This document shows positions 34,642-43,568 of a stretch of 64,000 nucleotides of DNA, one piece after another; within the stretch, counting starts at the first letter, position 1, and each line of letters starts with the position of its first letter. Position numbers and translations under genes: made by a program. The stretch spans positions 1 through 64,000 of IMG/VR virus record IMGVR_UViG_3300005577_000027. The stretch is one strand, 5' to 3'. Origin of the DNA: a virus. The notes under the pieces are model-generated. The model made no database searches. It worked only from the letters and a program-made list of their open reading frames with translations, and was not told the DNA's origin.

Positions 34642-35541
34642 TTACCAATCAGTTTCACCAAATGACTTACCTGCATTTTTTTCTTCATTTCTAGATTTTA
34701 CATAATCAAATCCAGGAGTACAGATATCTTTTTCTGCAAAATCACAATATTCACATAAAGGCGTAAGATTTGGTCTATATAATTTTTCTTCCTCGATTTT
34801 TTGTGCGTAATCAAGAAATATATCACCCATTTCCATTATTTCATTTCTTGAAAAGACTTTTTCTATTAAATGAAAATCATGACGTAACATTATATATGAA
34901 CATCGGACTTTTTGCAGAGTCGGATCTTCTAAGCACATTACATATGCATAAGTTCTTAATTGAAATAAATCTTTCTTATATCTTTTATATTTTTCAGATT
35001 CAGAAAAAACGCCATCTGGATTTTTTTTATCAATAAGCAGAGTTGTTTTATAATCACCTACATGTAATATTCCATCCGCATCTAGTTGCACTCTATCAAT
35101 AAAACCATTTAATAATATTTTATTATTAATATTTATATAAAATTGTTTTTCTACATCTAAAACTTGAGCAATTCTTCCTATTTTTTTATCTGTATCTAAT
35201 TTAATAAGATATTTTTTAATAATATTTTTACATTCTTTAATTTGATCTTCATTTAATTTATTTTTAAAGTTTTGATAAGCAGATTTAAAAGAACGAGAAA
35301 TAATAATATTATAAGGATCGGTACATCCTGCTATTAATTCTTTATGAAATTTTTCTAAAACTTCATGAAGAAATTTACCAAATATATGGTAATCTCGTTC
35401 TTTTTGTGGTAATCTTTCAATATAAGAGAATCTAAATTTGGCTTGACAATCTTTAAATGATTTAGCTTTAGAAACTGATAGATTTAATAAAGATATATTT
35501 TTAGGTCGATCTTCTAATACTTCTGTAAATTCGACAGGCAT
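34642..35541 (-). CDS. PD-(D/E)XK nuclease of RecB/Cas4 type with iron-sulphur motif
   Basis: 299 residues. It opens with LSVSKAKSFKDCQAKFRFSY (Cys32). The core has LLNGFIDRVQL (Asp149), HVGDYKTT (Asp163, Lys165) and the QLRTYAYV motif. The C-terminus has PLCEYCDFAEKDIC (Cys263, 266, 274). Four cysteines in this arrangement usually bind a 4Fe-4S cluster in Cas4, AddB and related exonucleases. A role in recombination or DNA-end processing is likely. No CRISPR genes or repeats are near, so a Cas4 function is not suggested. Confidence 0.88.
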   Translation of the reverse strand: MPVEFTEVLEDRPKNISLLNLSVSKAKSFKDCQAKFRFSYIERLPQKERDYHIFGKFLHEVLEKFHKELIAGCTDPYNIIISRSFKSAYQNFKNKLNEDQIKECKNIIKKYLIKLDTDKKIGRIAQVLDVEKQFYININNKILLNGFIDRVQLDADGILHVGDYKTTLLIDKKNPDGVFSESEKYKRYKKDLFQLRTYAYVMCLEDPTLQKVRCSYIMLRHDFHLIEKVFSRNEIMEMGDIFLDYAQKIEEEKLYRPNLTPLCEYCDFAEKDICTPGFDYVKSRNEEKNAGKSFGETDW

Positions 35542-35553
35542 TTAAACTTTCTT

Positions 35554-36537
35554 TTAAGGTAAGACTCTCCTTCTAAAAATACCCCAATCATAAACAAATT
35601 TTGAACCCCTATCTCTATTAGGGAATACCATTGTTGCATAATTAAATAAGTCAGGAGTTTTAGCTACATAAGGCTCTTTTGAAATAATCCAACGTAAAGC
35701 CTTGCTATCAAAATAATAATAAGTAATCGTTTGGTCTCTCGGATTATAAAACTGTCTTAAAAATGAACCTGATAAAGTCGATCCTTCAAATGCAGTTTTT
35801 GTATATTCTGTACCATCCGTAATATTTGGATTATTTAATGAGAAAAATGGACGATTTATTAATGCTATATCAGGATTTTCTGGAGGTTTCGTACCATCTT
35901 GAATAATTAATAAAGATTTAGGATTGAATAATTTATTACTAGTATTTGAACTTTCTGGAGGTGGCGGTGGTACATATATTTTAATTGTAGCTGGTAACGT
36001 TCCGATACCTTTACCAGTTTCACCTAATCTATTTGTTGTAGAATATAAAAATTGATAAGAGCTCAGTGGTTCATCGGTAAATGTTGCTGGAGTACCTGTA
36101 GCTGTTCCGTCATATCCGTCTGGAATCCCTACAGAATCAGCAGCATTTACAATGATTCCACCAATATTTCCAAAAGTAACATTTGGATTTGGAGAATTAG
36201 AACCGAAAATACCTAAATTTGAATTAGATTTATTATCTAATCCTATAACTTTATCTCTAGCTTGTCTTAAATTAGAAATTGTTGTATTTTTATATATTTG
36301 GGTAATTATCGCAGAAGTAGTGGTTCCATCAGTTGCAAAAGCTTTAAAAGTTATAGAATTATTATTTGTGGGTAAATCTATGCCTCCTACAATGATTTCA
36401 GAATCAACGGTAGGATTTGTGCCATCTAAAGTAAAAAATACTGTAGCTGGAATATTGGTAGAAACATAAATGCTTTTAGGTATTCCAGAAACAATTTCTA
36501 TAGGACTAGATGCAATAGTTAAAGTAATAACGGCCAT
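35554..36537 (-). CDS. Probable structural protein with chitobiase-C-terminal-like domain
   Basis: 327 residues. The N-terminal 90 are beta-rich with ATVFFTLDGTNPTVDSE, a motif seen in CHB_HEX_C-type carbohydrate-associated Ig-like domains. The middle is Gly/Asn/Pro-rich (YVPPPPPESSN), and the C-terminus is aromatic and basic (YYFDSKALRWIISK). This looks like a virion decoration or tail-fibre-associated protein, which is odd inside a replication block. No signal peptide is seen. Confidence 0.8.
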   Translation of the reverse strand: MAVITLTIASSPIEIVSGIPKSIYVSTNIPATVFFTLDGTNPTVDSEIIVGGIDLPTNNNSITFKAFATDGTTTSAIITQIYKNTTISNLRQARDKVIGLDNKSNSNLGIFGSNSPNPNVTFGNIGGIIVNAADSVGIPDGYDGTATGTPATFTDEPLSSYQFLYSTTNRLGETGKGIGTLPATIKIYVPPPPPESSNTSNKLFNPKSLLIIQDGTKPPENPDIALINRPFFSLNNPNITDGTEYTKTAFEGSTLSGSFLRQFYNPRDQTITYYYFDSKALRWIISKEPYVAKTPDLFNYATMVFPNRDRGSKFVYDWGIFRRRVLP

Positions 36538-36540
36538 GAA

Positions 36541-36846
36541 TTATACCGCCCGAAGAAACTTTTTATTTATTGGTTTATTAGCATCTTCTTTATTAAATTG
36601 TCTATATAAAGTATGAGCAGCTCTTCTGAATAATTTTCCAAATGTAGAGTATAAATTTTCTCCAGTTCTACGATTTAAAAGAAAAAAAGCATCGGATAAT
36701 TCTAACATATCTATTTGGGGAGTAGGATTTCTTGTTGATTGTTTAATTCCAACAGCTACCGCATGACGATAAAATCCGTCCTCTCCTTTTTTATCGAGTA
36801 TTTTAGTATATTCCTCTATATGCTTTTCTGTTATATTTTTAGCCAT
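36541..36846 (-). CDS. Hypothetical protein
   Basis: 101 residues, helical and basic at the C-terminus (FRRAAHTLYRQFNKED). The GATATATTAA motif lies 8 bases ahead of the start, and no clear Shine-Dalgarno sequence is visible. Function unknown; it precedes the structural protein by 3 bases. Confidence 0.82.
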   Translation of the reverse strand: MAKNITEKHIEEYTKILDKKGEDGFYRHAVAVGIKQSTRNPTPQIDMLELSDAFFLLNRRTGENLYSTFGKLFRRAAHTLYRQFNKEDANKPINKKFLRAV

Positions 36847-36878
36847 TTGTATATTAATATATCAAAATATTATACAAA

Positions 36879-37484
36879 TTACCTTTTAGACAATATATTA
36901 TCTATTTTTAAATACAAATCCTCTAAAGACCCATTATTAATAATAATTTCATCAAAATATGAATTAGGAATTTCATTTTGGTCTGTTTCTGAACTATGCC
37001 CTCCCAATTTTCCTAATAAATTATTTTCTGGTCTAATTATTCTAATTAATTTAGCATTAATTTTTTTTAATGCCTCTAATTCATTTAGATAACGTCCATC
37101 AGATATAATTATAGATTTAGAATCAAAATCATAATCATAATTTTCTTGTAATCCTAAATGATCTATATAGGTCCATCCGGTTGTATTATGAACTTTTTCT
37201 ATAATGTTTACAGTTTTGTTAATCCAAGTACTCAAACATAATTCTCGGCCTTTATCCCCAAATCCTTGAATAAATTCTCTGACAGCTTTTCCATACCTTG
37301 GGTCTATTTTACCTCGCTCTTCTGAAGGACCCCAAAGTTGAGTATATGTAAAACCATAAACTTCCATTAATATTCGTTTTATTGAATCAGCGAAAGCTAT
37401 TTTAATAAAATTATGATTTTTTACTATATAATCTGAAATTGTATCTTTTCCAGACCCCGCTTTTCCACTAATTCCTATTATCAT
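36879..37484 (-). CDS. Deoxynucleoside monophosphate kinase (T4 gp1-like)
   Basis: 201 residues. A P-loop at the N-terminus, GISGKAGSGKDT (residues 4-15), is followed by KIAFADSIKRIL and the substrate-side segment GFTYTQLWGPSEER, then YGKAVREFIQGFGDKGREL. This is the signature of phage dNMP kinases that turn dNMPs into dNDPs for DNA synthesis. A second acidic motif, IIISDGRYLNELEAL, supports the fold. The start overlaps the stop of a small membrane-protein ORF. Confidence 0.88.
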   Translation of the reverse strand: MIIGISGKAGSGKDTISDYIVKNHNFIKIAFADSIKRILMEVYGFTYTQLWGPSEERGKIDPRYGKAVREFIQGFGDKGRELCLSTWINKTVNIIEKVHNTTGWTYIDHLGLQENYDYDFDSKSIIISDGRYLNELEALKKINAKLIRIIRPENNLLGKLGGHSSETDQNEIPNSYFDEIIINNGSLEDLYLKIDNILSKR

Positions 37485-37627
37485 ATTTTATTCCAATTTT
37501 TTAAATTTATTACTAAATATAAAAATGTAATTATAAACAGTAAACAAACGCTAAATAGGGCAATTGAATTTACACTAACAGCAATAATAATAAAATAAAG
37601 AAAAATAAAATAAATATTCTTAATCAT
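37481..37627 (-). CDS. Small two-span membrane protein
   Basis: 48 codons: MIKNIYFIFLYFIIIAVSVN, then a second hydrophobic span and a basic end (NLKNWNKI). Two helices with a short Asn/Ser turn give a hairpin with both ends on the cytoplasmic side. The stop overlaps the dNMP kinase start as ATGA, the junction used throughout this genome. No clear Shine-Dalgarno sequence is visible. A holin-like or host-membrane effector role is possible but unproven. Confidence 0.6.
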   Translation of the reverse strand: MIKNIYFIFLYFIIIAVSVNSIALFSVCLLFIITFLYLVINLKNWNKI

Positions 37628-37681
37628 ATTTTTATGCAATTAAAAGCCAAATTATAAATAATATTAAAAAATTATATCCCA

Positions 37682-39847
37682 TTATACTTCATCCCAACTT
37701 GTAGAATAATGAGCCTTACTTCCTTGCCTATCTTCTCCTTCAACAATAATAAAATCAGAGAATTTTTCTTTTAATTCTCTATTATGTGTAATTAGGAAAA
37801 TTTTAAAGTTATTTTGCCATTTTTTAATTACTTCGGCTAAATCATCTACACCAGATTTATCTAAAGATTGATCTACCTCATCTAATAAAATAAACTTAAT
37901 ATCAACACCTAATCTTCTTTGAATAATTTTAGATAAAGCTAATTTCATACAAATATTAATCATCATCTTTTGCCCACCTGAAAGCAAACGATAACTTCTT
38001 TCTTTATCATGAACTTTATAAATAATATCTAAAACGTCTTCATCATTTTTGTCTAACTTAAATTGAAATTGAAGGCTGGGACGTAATTGAGCCAATAACA
38101 TATTAGCTTCAATTTGCAGATCATCTAAAATTGTATTTATAATTAACGAAGGAATTCCATGAGAAGAATAAGCTTTTACAACTTTAATTTGTAAAGATAT
38201 TTTATTTTCTATATCTATTTTTTCATTTAATAATATTTTTAGTTTTAAAATATTTTCTTCAGTATTTACTTTCTTCTCTTTTAAAATACCTAATAAAGTG
38301 TCAGCTGAAGAAATTTGTTGAAGTAATTGTTTATTTTCATTTTCAAGTTTAGATATTAAAATATTAATATTATCAATTTTAATATTTAATTCATTTATAT
38401 TAGTCTTTTTTAAATTATTTACAAGAATAACTTGTTTGGCTTTTAAAGATTCTAATGATGAATTTAATCTTAATAAATCTGTATTTTTTAAATCTATTGT
38501 GCCATTATATTGATTAACTAATTCTTGAGTTTTATTTATATTATTTTTCCAATTAGCTATTTCAAGCTCCATAGAATCAATTTGAGCTAATTTTTTAGCA
38601 GTTTCACGTTGCTCTAATTCTAATTTTTTACGTCTAGAAATACATTTTTCCATACCGTCATTGTATTTTTTTAATTCATTTAATACGGTTTCAAGATTTT
38701 TATTAGCTTCTTCCAGACATTTTTCGCGATGATTATTGGTAATTTCTTGAAAACACATTACACATTCGCCAATTTCTGGAATAGATTGGCTGAACTTAAT
38801 TTTATCTGCTTCTAATTTTGCGATTAAAACTCTACCACGCTGCTCTTTTTCAATAAATGAATCTAACTCATTTTGTATAGTTAATGGTGTTCTTAATTCT
38901 TCAGATTTAAGTTTTTTTAAATTATCTACTTTATCTTGCAATCCTGATAATTTTAACGCTAAATCTTTTTTAAATTCTTCCATTTTTTTGGAAGATGAAG
39001 AATGTTCTGAATTAGTTCTAGATAATTCAGTTTCAACTTCTCTAATTCTTTGCTTAACTTCAAGTAATTGAGCGTTAATATCAGTAGATTCCGATTTAAT
39101 TAATTTTTGTAATTCTGATAATTCTACTTTTTTCTTAATTAATTCATTTTGAGAATCATCATATTGTTTACGTTTTAATAAGATTTCATTTTCAGCTATC
39201 TTAATTTTATTAAATATTTCTTCTAATTCTTTTTCTGGCGAACCTAAGGCTTGAATTCCATAATTATTTCTATCTAATTCTTTATTCTGATCATCTAATC
39301 GTTTTTTAGCTATTTTGTGAAATTTGTTATAAATACTAATATTTAACGGCTCTTTTAATAATTCTTTTCTTTTATCCGGCGTAGCTGAACAAATTCCTTC
39401 TAAATCCGATTGAGCAAAAGAAATTGAATTTTTAAATGCTTTATATGATATTTTAATTAATTTATGTAATTCAGCTTCTGTTTGCGTATTAGTTTTTGCA
39501 GTTAAAGATTCCCATTTATCACCAATAAATTGATTTAAATATATATGAGTTCCGCTTTTAGATCTTTGTCTAATAATCTGATAAATTGCATTTTCTAATT
39601 CAAATTCAAAAATCACCTTACAAAGTTCTGCTTCATCTCGAATAATTTCTTCAATTTTATCACATGCATATTCACCATATAAAACGAAATCTATAGCTTT
39701 ATAAATCGTACTTTTGCCTACTCCATTGGAAATATTAGGATTTTTCTTATTTTTTCCAACAATTAAACATGAATTAAATTTGGTACAATCAATATCAGTT
39801 TCGATATGACCCATAAAATTTAACATATAAATTCGTCTAGGAAGCAT
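37682..39847 (-). CDS. sbcC: SbcC/Rad50-like (T4 gp46-like) ATPase
   Basis: 721 residues. The N-terminal half-ATPase has a P-loop ending in SNGVGKSTIYKAI. Two long coiled coils flank a zinc-hook CVMC near residue 360. The C-terminal half has the ABC signature RLLSGGQKMMINICMKLAL and Walker B FILLDEVDQSLD, then the H-loop LITHNREL. It pairs with the next gene as an SbcCD/Mre11-Rad50 complex that processes DNA ends and hairpins and supplies 3' ends for recombination. The coiled coils are shorter than in E. coli SbcC (1048 residues), as in T4 gp46. Confidence 0.94.
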   Translation of the reverse strand: MLPRRIYMLNFMGHIETDIDCTKFNSCLIVGKNKKNPNISNGVGKSTIYKAIDFVLYGEYACDKIEEIIRDEAELCKVIFEFELENAIYQIIRQRSKSGTHIYLNQFIGDKWESLTAKTNTQTEAELHKLIKISYKAFKNSISFAQSDLEGICSATPDKRKELLKEPLNISIYNKFHKIAKKRLDDQNKELDRNNYGIQALGSPEKELEEIFNKIKIAENEILLKRKQYDDSQNELIKKKVELSELQKLIKSESTDINAQLLEVKQRIREVETELSRTNSEHSSSSKKMEEFKKDLALKLSGLQDKVDNLKKLKSEELRTPLTIQNELDSFIEKEQRGRVLIAKLEADKIKFSQSIPEIGECVMCFQEITNNHREKCLEEANKNLETVLNELKKYNDGMEKCISRRKKLELEQRETAKKLAQIDSMELEIANWKNNINKTQELVNQYNGTIDLKNTDLLRLNSSLESLKAKQVILVNNLKKTNINELNIKIDNINILISKLENENKQLLQQISSADTLLGILKEKKVNTEENILKLKILLNEKIDIENKISLQIKVVKAYSSHGIPSLIINTILDDLQIEANMLLAQLRPSLQFQFKLDKNDEDVLDIIYKVHDKERSYRLLSGGQKMMINICMKLALSKIIQRRLGVDIKFILLDEVDQSLDKSGVDDLAEVIKKWQNNFKIFLITHNRELKEKFSDFIIVEGEDRQGSKAHYSTSWDEV

Positions 39848-41046
39848 TATTTACCACTTTCTTTGTACTCATCTATAACTAGAAAGCATTCTTTTATAAA
39901 AGCATTTTTTTCATCATCATTTTTAAATGTCATAGACGAAGCATATAATTTAATTGCAGATTTAGGATCTACAGTATTATCAACAAGTTCTCTTTTTTCT
40001 TGAGTTACTACAGAAATATTTCTCGACTCGGAAATATTGGAAATATAAAAAGCACCTAAAGAATAAATAAATTCTTCGATTTTTTTCTTATCAACTCCAA
40101 CTTGTTCCCCATTTATCGTTATTTCTAATTTAACTAACGCATTTTTATAATTTAATGTTTCATTATGAGTCTTAACTGCTTCAATAACATATTCTGTAGA
40201 ATCATTATTTTCTGGTATAGAAATTTTTAATCTACGTAAAGGCCTAGATGGAACAGGAATTTCTTTAAAATGGTCTTCAAGATTAGGATCAAATAATATC
40301 AAAATTTTTGTATGATTTGTTTCACCATAATCCGATAAATCAAGACTTCCAATATGGGCTATATGAGGTTTATAACTGGCTATTTGAGGACGATGAACAT
40401 GTCCCATCCAAGTGTATTGATAATTTAAAAATAAAGATAATGGACAAATTAATTCATTTTGAAAATCATCAATTTCATCACCAACATATATGGAATTTTC
40501 TAAAGCTAAATGTCCTACTAAAACCTTAATATCATCATGAGGAATACCTGAAACTTCATAACTAATACAATCTTCTATAGATTTTAATGCTTGAGTATTC
40601 GTTTCAGCATTCATCCCTCTACGATCTTTATATGGCAAAAGAGTAAAAGAAACGCCAGGAGTATGTACTGTTGTTAAAGATTTATGATAAAAAATATGCT
40701 CAAAATCTAAACTAGAAATAATATCTAAAACAGAAGAATATACATTTCCAGAACGTTTTATATCATGATTTCCAGAAATAATATGACAATCTACACTTTG
40801 TAATTCTAATCGTTTTAACCAATCAATAAATATTTTAAATAAATAAAACTCAGGCCTTGTATCTTCAAAAATATCACCAGTTAAAATAACTCTATCAACT
40901 TGATTTTCTTCAATAACATCAATAATCCAGTCTAATAGCCGAATTTGATCATTTATACGGCTATTAAAGGCATTTCCGATACCAGGCTTACCTAAAGATA
41001 AGCCTTTTCCTATATGGACGTCGCCAATAATTAATGTTTTACTCAA
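39847..41046 (-). CDS. sbcD: SbcD/Mre11-like (T4 gp47-like) nuclease
   Basis: 399 residues with the calcineurin-type phosphoesterase motifs in order: IGDVHIGKG, LTGDIFEDTRP, ISGNHDIKRSG, VGHLALE and WMGHVHRPQ. These supply the two-metal site. The C-terminal region would bind SbcC. The two genes share one base (TAATG), so the complex subunits are translationally coupled. Confidence 0.94.
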   Translation of the reverse strand: MSKTLIIGDVHIGKGLSLGKPGIGNAFNSRINDQIRLLDWIIDVIEENQVDRVILTGDIFEDTRPEFYLFKIFIDWLKRLELQSVDCHIISGNHDIKRSGNVYSSVLDIISSLDFEHIFYHKSLTTVHTPGVSFTLLPYKDRRGMNAETNTQALKSIEDCISYEVSGIPHDDIKVLVGHLALENSIYVGDEIDDFQNELICPLSLFLNYQYTWMGHVHRPQIASYKPHIAHIGSLDLSDYGETNHTKILILFDPNLEDHFKEIPVPSRPLRRLKISIPENNDSTEYVIEAVKTHNETLNYKNALVKLEITINGEQVGVDKKKIEEFIYSLGAFYISNISESRNISVVTQEKRELVDNTVDPKSAIKLYASSMTFKNDDEKNAFIKECFLVIDEYKESGK

Positions 41047-41548
41047 ATTTAGCCAACTTTCTTTTCATAATATTTATTCTGGCTTCTAAATTTTCTATCT
41101 CGATATTATTTTTGGCTAAATTTAACCGTTCCAAATAAATATCTAAACTCCATAATAAATTTTCAGCAAAATTTAATAATTTAGGCTCATCTGAATGAGT
41201 TTTCATAAAATTTTTAAAATATTCAGAAGATGTTAATATTAAATTATCAACTTTTTTTCTTAATTCGTCATCAATTTCTTCAACTACATCTTCTAAATCG
41301 CCATACTTAGCTAGTAAATCTTTAGCTATTTCAATTTGCGGTTTATTATTAAAAAATGATAAAAATTGAACAGCTCCACCGCCTTTTTGACATCCGTGAC
41401 ACTTAAAAAAGTTATCTACGGAATTATACCAAAATGATGGACTTTGATCATTATGGTCTTTAAAAGGGCAATTTGTATTATGAGTCCAACCACTAGGACT
41501 ATAAATAATATTACTAAATGATATATTCAATGATTTGAATATATTCAT
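41039..41548 (-). CDS. Primase zinc-finger (CHC2) protein
   Basis: From the ATG preceded by AAGG the product has 169 residues. NCPFKDHNDQSPSF and FFKCHGCQKGG form the CHC2 zinc-binding domain of DnaG-type primases (Cys-His-Cys-Cys), which recognises the priming site. The rest is helical. The frame stays open upstream to a TTG that would add 60 acidic residues, but that part overlaps another convincing ORF by 118 bases in a different frame. The matching Toprim half lies about 24 kb away. The stop overlaps sbcD by 8 bases. Confidence 0.8.
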   Translation of the reverse strand: MNIFKSLNISFSNIIYSPSGWTHNTNCPFKDHNDQSPSFWYNSVDNFFKCHGCQKGGGAVQFLSFFNNKPQIEIAKDLLAKYGDLEDVVEEIDDELRKKVDNLILTSSEYFKNFMKTHSDEPKLLNFAENLLWSLDIYLERLNLAKNNIEIENLEARINIMKRKLAKFE

Positions 41549-41610
41549 TAAATCAACCTTTTGATTAGCTAATTTAATTAATTTCCATTCAAATTCTTTA
41601 GATTTTTCCT

Positions 41611-41811
41611 CTATGGATGAAATTGAATCTGATTCGATTTCCCATCCAGAATCTTCAATAAGATCTCCTGCCTCGCTATTGAGACAGCTGTCACTATCGG
41701 ATCCAATTGTATTTTGTATTTCTCGCAAATGCTTACATATTGTGAATAACTCTCTTTTTCATCCGAAAGGAGAGTTAAAATATAATCTATATCTAAAATT
41801 TTATTCGCCAT
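41611..41811 (-). CDS. Small hypothetical protein overlapping the CHC2 frame
   Basis: 66 residues from an ATG (MANKILDIDYILTLLSDEKE...), alpha-helical, with protein-like composition. Its 3' part overlaps, in another frame, the upstream extension of the CHC2 ORF. I prefer this frame as the coding one there because its composition looks natural, whereas the extension is almost only Ser, Asp, Glu and Ile. A frameshift joining the two cannot be excluded, though I see no classical slippery heptamer. Confidence 0.6.
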   Translation of the reverse strand: MANKILDIDYILTLLSDEKESYSQYVSICEKYKIQLDPIVTAVSIARQEILLKILDGKSNQIQFHP

Positions 41812-42226
41812 TACCAGACGCACTCGAATTTTTCTTTAATTTAGAAATATCATAACGCAATTCATTTATAAAATCCCTCTGTACTAATACAGTTTTTAAT
41901 AATAATAAAATCATGCCAGCCGAACCAATTCCCTCCGGTTGACTTTGATCTTGATTTAATTCTAATGATAAATCCGTAAGTTCTTTACAGATTTGTTTTT
42001 CCATTTCGATTAAAACTGGACCTTTATTTTCCGGTAAATTAAGCCTTTGGTCCTTTATATAAGACATAAATTGTGAAGATAATTCACTAGCTTTTTTAAC
42101 AAGAGCCGCTTGATTTTTTTGATAATCATCTACAGATTGATCAAATTGAGCTTCTTGCTTTTTTTGCTCTTCTGCTTTTTTTGCAAATCTTGATTTAGTA
42201 TTATCTAACTTTACTTTTTCATTCAT
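41801..42226 (-). CDS. Hypothetical coiled-coil protein
   Basis: 141 residues starting at MNEKVKLDNTK; an upstream TTG is less likely. It is Lys/Glu/Gln-rich and helical (FAKKAEEQKKQEAQFDQ), with a hydrophobic helix GSAGMILLLLKTVLV near the end. Function unknown. Overlaps on both ends tie it to its neighbours. Confidence 0.8.
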   Translation of the reverse strand: MNEKVKLDNTKSRFAKKAEEQKKQEAQFDQSVDDYQKNQAALVKKASELSSQFMSYIKDQRLNLPENKGPVLIEMEKQICKELTDLSLELNQDQSQPEGIGSAGMILLLLKTVLVQRDFINELRYDISKLKKNSSASGNGE

Positions 42227-42611
42227 CTTCTTCAACCGATAAAATTAAGGTTTGTCTTGATTCTCCAGCTACTGTAGGCTCAAAAGCTCCAATACCATGA
42301 CTCATTCCAGTTTTTGCTCTTAATTCTGATACTAAATCTTTTGCTACTTTTTCAACAATATCTTGAGCTTGAATTGCATCTATAGACGCATTATGGAAAT
42401 CAGCAAATCGAATGACAGCTTTCCAAATTGAATCTTCCACATCATTCTGAAAATCTTCATTAGAATATGTGTAAGATTGTAAATTAGCTCTAACTTCAAC
42501 ATTTTCAGCTTGATTTATTAAATGAGCGGCTGTTTTAGTTAAACCTTGAAGTTTAGCCTCTTCAGCTTGGGCAACTAATCGTTCTTTTAAATTTTCTGTT
42601 ACTGTACGCAT
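42219..42611 (-). CDS. Hypothetical helical protein
   Basis: 130 residues; the composition recalls the virion-type proteins of the left block (KTAAHLINQAENVEVRANLQ). No motif is recognised. The ATG is preceded by AAGGAT. Confidence 0.8.
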   Translation of the reverse strand: MRTVTENLKERLVAQAEEAKLQGLTKTAAHLINQAENVEVRANLQSYTYSNEDFQNDVEDSIWKAVIRFADFHNASIDAIQAQDIVEKVAKDLVSELRAKTGMSHGIGAFEPTVAGESRQTLILSVEEDE

Positions 42612-42623
42612 TTAAATATCCTT

Positions 42624-42845
42624 TTATGAAACAATTGAAGATCCAGAGCCCATTTCGCTCATAGTCATATATCCATAATTATTTGAACTTCTATCTATTG
42701 GAGAGATATATTCTTTTGTAATTCTTCCTGGATGTTGTAAATTACTTATTTCACCATTTTCATTTTGCTTTAATAATCTAGCTAACAAAGCTTTTCTAAT
42801 GGCTCTATTTCTATTTGAAATGTTTTTTTCAGCAATTTTTCTCAT
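42624..42845 (-). CDS. Hypothetical basic protein
   Basis: 73 residues with a basic N-terminus (MRKIAEKNISNRNRAIRKAL) and a Ser/Gly-rich end. It may bind nucleic acid through the basic part. No family is recognised. Confidence 0.75.
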   Translation of the reverse strand: MRKIAEKNISNRNRAIRKALLARLLKQNENGEISNLQHPGRITKEYISPIDRSSNNYGYMTMSEMGSGSSIVS

Positions 42846-42868
42846 AATATTATAAGAAAATATTGATA

Positions 42869-43123
42869 TCAGGAAGGTACTCGTCTAAAAAGACCACTAA
42901 CAATTTTAACTCCACCATCTGGTCCTGGAAGTAATTTATCTTTAATTTTCTCGTTTGATTTATTTAATATTTCTACAACAGAAGCTAAAATAACTCTCGA
43001 AGCTTCATCTGGAGTAGAATTTTCAATTACATTTTTAACTTTAAAATAAAAATTATTAGTTTCTTCAAAAGATAACTTTAAAGATTCATCTAATGCTGTT
43101 ATTAAATCTAATTCATTTACCAT
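42869..43123 (-). CDS. Hypothetical protein
   Basis: 84 residues when started at MVNELDLITALDE, the ATG that overlaps the upstream stop (TAATG) and lies 7 bases after AGGAG; an ATG two codons upstream would lie too close to the SD. The product is helical, ending in a Gly/Pro-rich basic stretch (LLPGPDGGVKIVSGLFRR). Confidence 0.78.
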   Translation of the reverse strand: MVNELDLITALDESLKLSFEETNNFYFKVKNVIENSTPDEASRVILASVVEILNKSNEKIKDKLLPGPDGGVKIVSGLFRRVPS

Positions 43124-43362
43124 TAACATTCTCCTGCATTTTTATATAACATCCATAATATTTTATCAATTGAATCTTCTGAAGAAATTTTAACTAATTT
43201 GTCACGAATTCGATAAAATCTATCTGTGGCTAATAAAATTTCTCCATAATAACCTTCCGGCCATTCATCAGAATCATTTGTGTCTAAAATGGATTCTAAA
43301 TAATTTAATTGACATTTTACAATTAAAAGATGTATTATTAATGGATTCTTAAAAAGTGTCAC
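43123..43362 (-). CDS. Hypothetical protein
   Basis: 79 residues, mixed, with a Trp/Tyr-rich middle (EWPEGYYGEILLATDRFYR). No recognised motif. One-base junction with the next gene. Confidence 0.75.
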   Translation of the reverse strand: MTLFKNPLIIHLLIVKCQLNYLESILDTNDSDEWPEGYYGEILLATDRFYRIRDKLVKISSEDSIDKILWMLYKNAGEC

Positions 43363-43376
43363 ATATGTATACGAAA

Positions 43377-43568
43377 TTAATCATCAATTGCTAATTCTTC
43401 AAATGTTTCACATTCGCCAGATAAACATTCGGCACAAACTAACAAAGATCCAGATTTAATTAAATTACCGCATCCATAACAATGAATAGATTTAGAAGAA
43501 CTTTTCCTGGACTCGAGAATTTCAAGTCCGGCCAAAATAAAATATTCTTCATCTGAATTAGAATTCAT
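43377..43568 (-). CDS. Small zinc-finger protein
   Basis: 63 residues. CYGCGNLIKSG and VCAECLSGEC (residues 30-52) form a four-Cys zinc ribbon behind an acidic helix. It does not carry the EExIIxxII tail and is not part of the arrays. SD GCAGGAG precedes the start. Confidence 0.78.
   Translation of the reverse strand: MNSNSDEEYFILAGLEILESRKSSSKSIHCYGCGNLIKSGSLLVCAECLSGECETFEELAIDD

Noticed and set aside
34642-35541. Cas4 of a phage CRISPR system
   Set aside because: The nuclease has Cas4-like motifs, but there is no CRISPR repeat or other cas gene in the window. A recombination exonuclease fits the context better.
39847-41046. A cellular origin of the contig because of SbcCD, TopA, DnaE, RecA, IF-3 and deformylase
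   Set aside because: Terminase, portal, dense single-strand layout, T4-like dNMP kinase, split primase and many small unknown genes indicate a large phage. These cell-like genes are known from huge phages.
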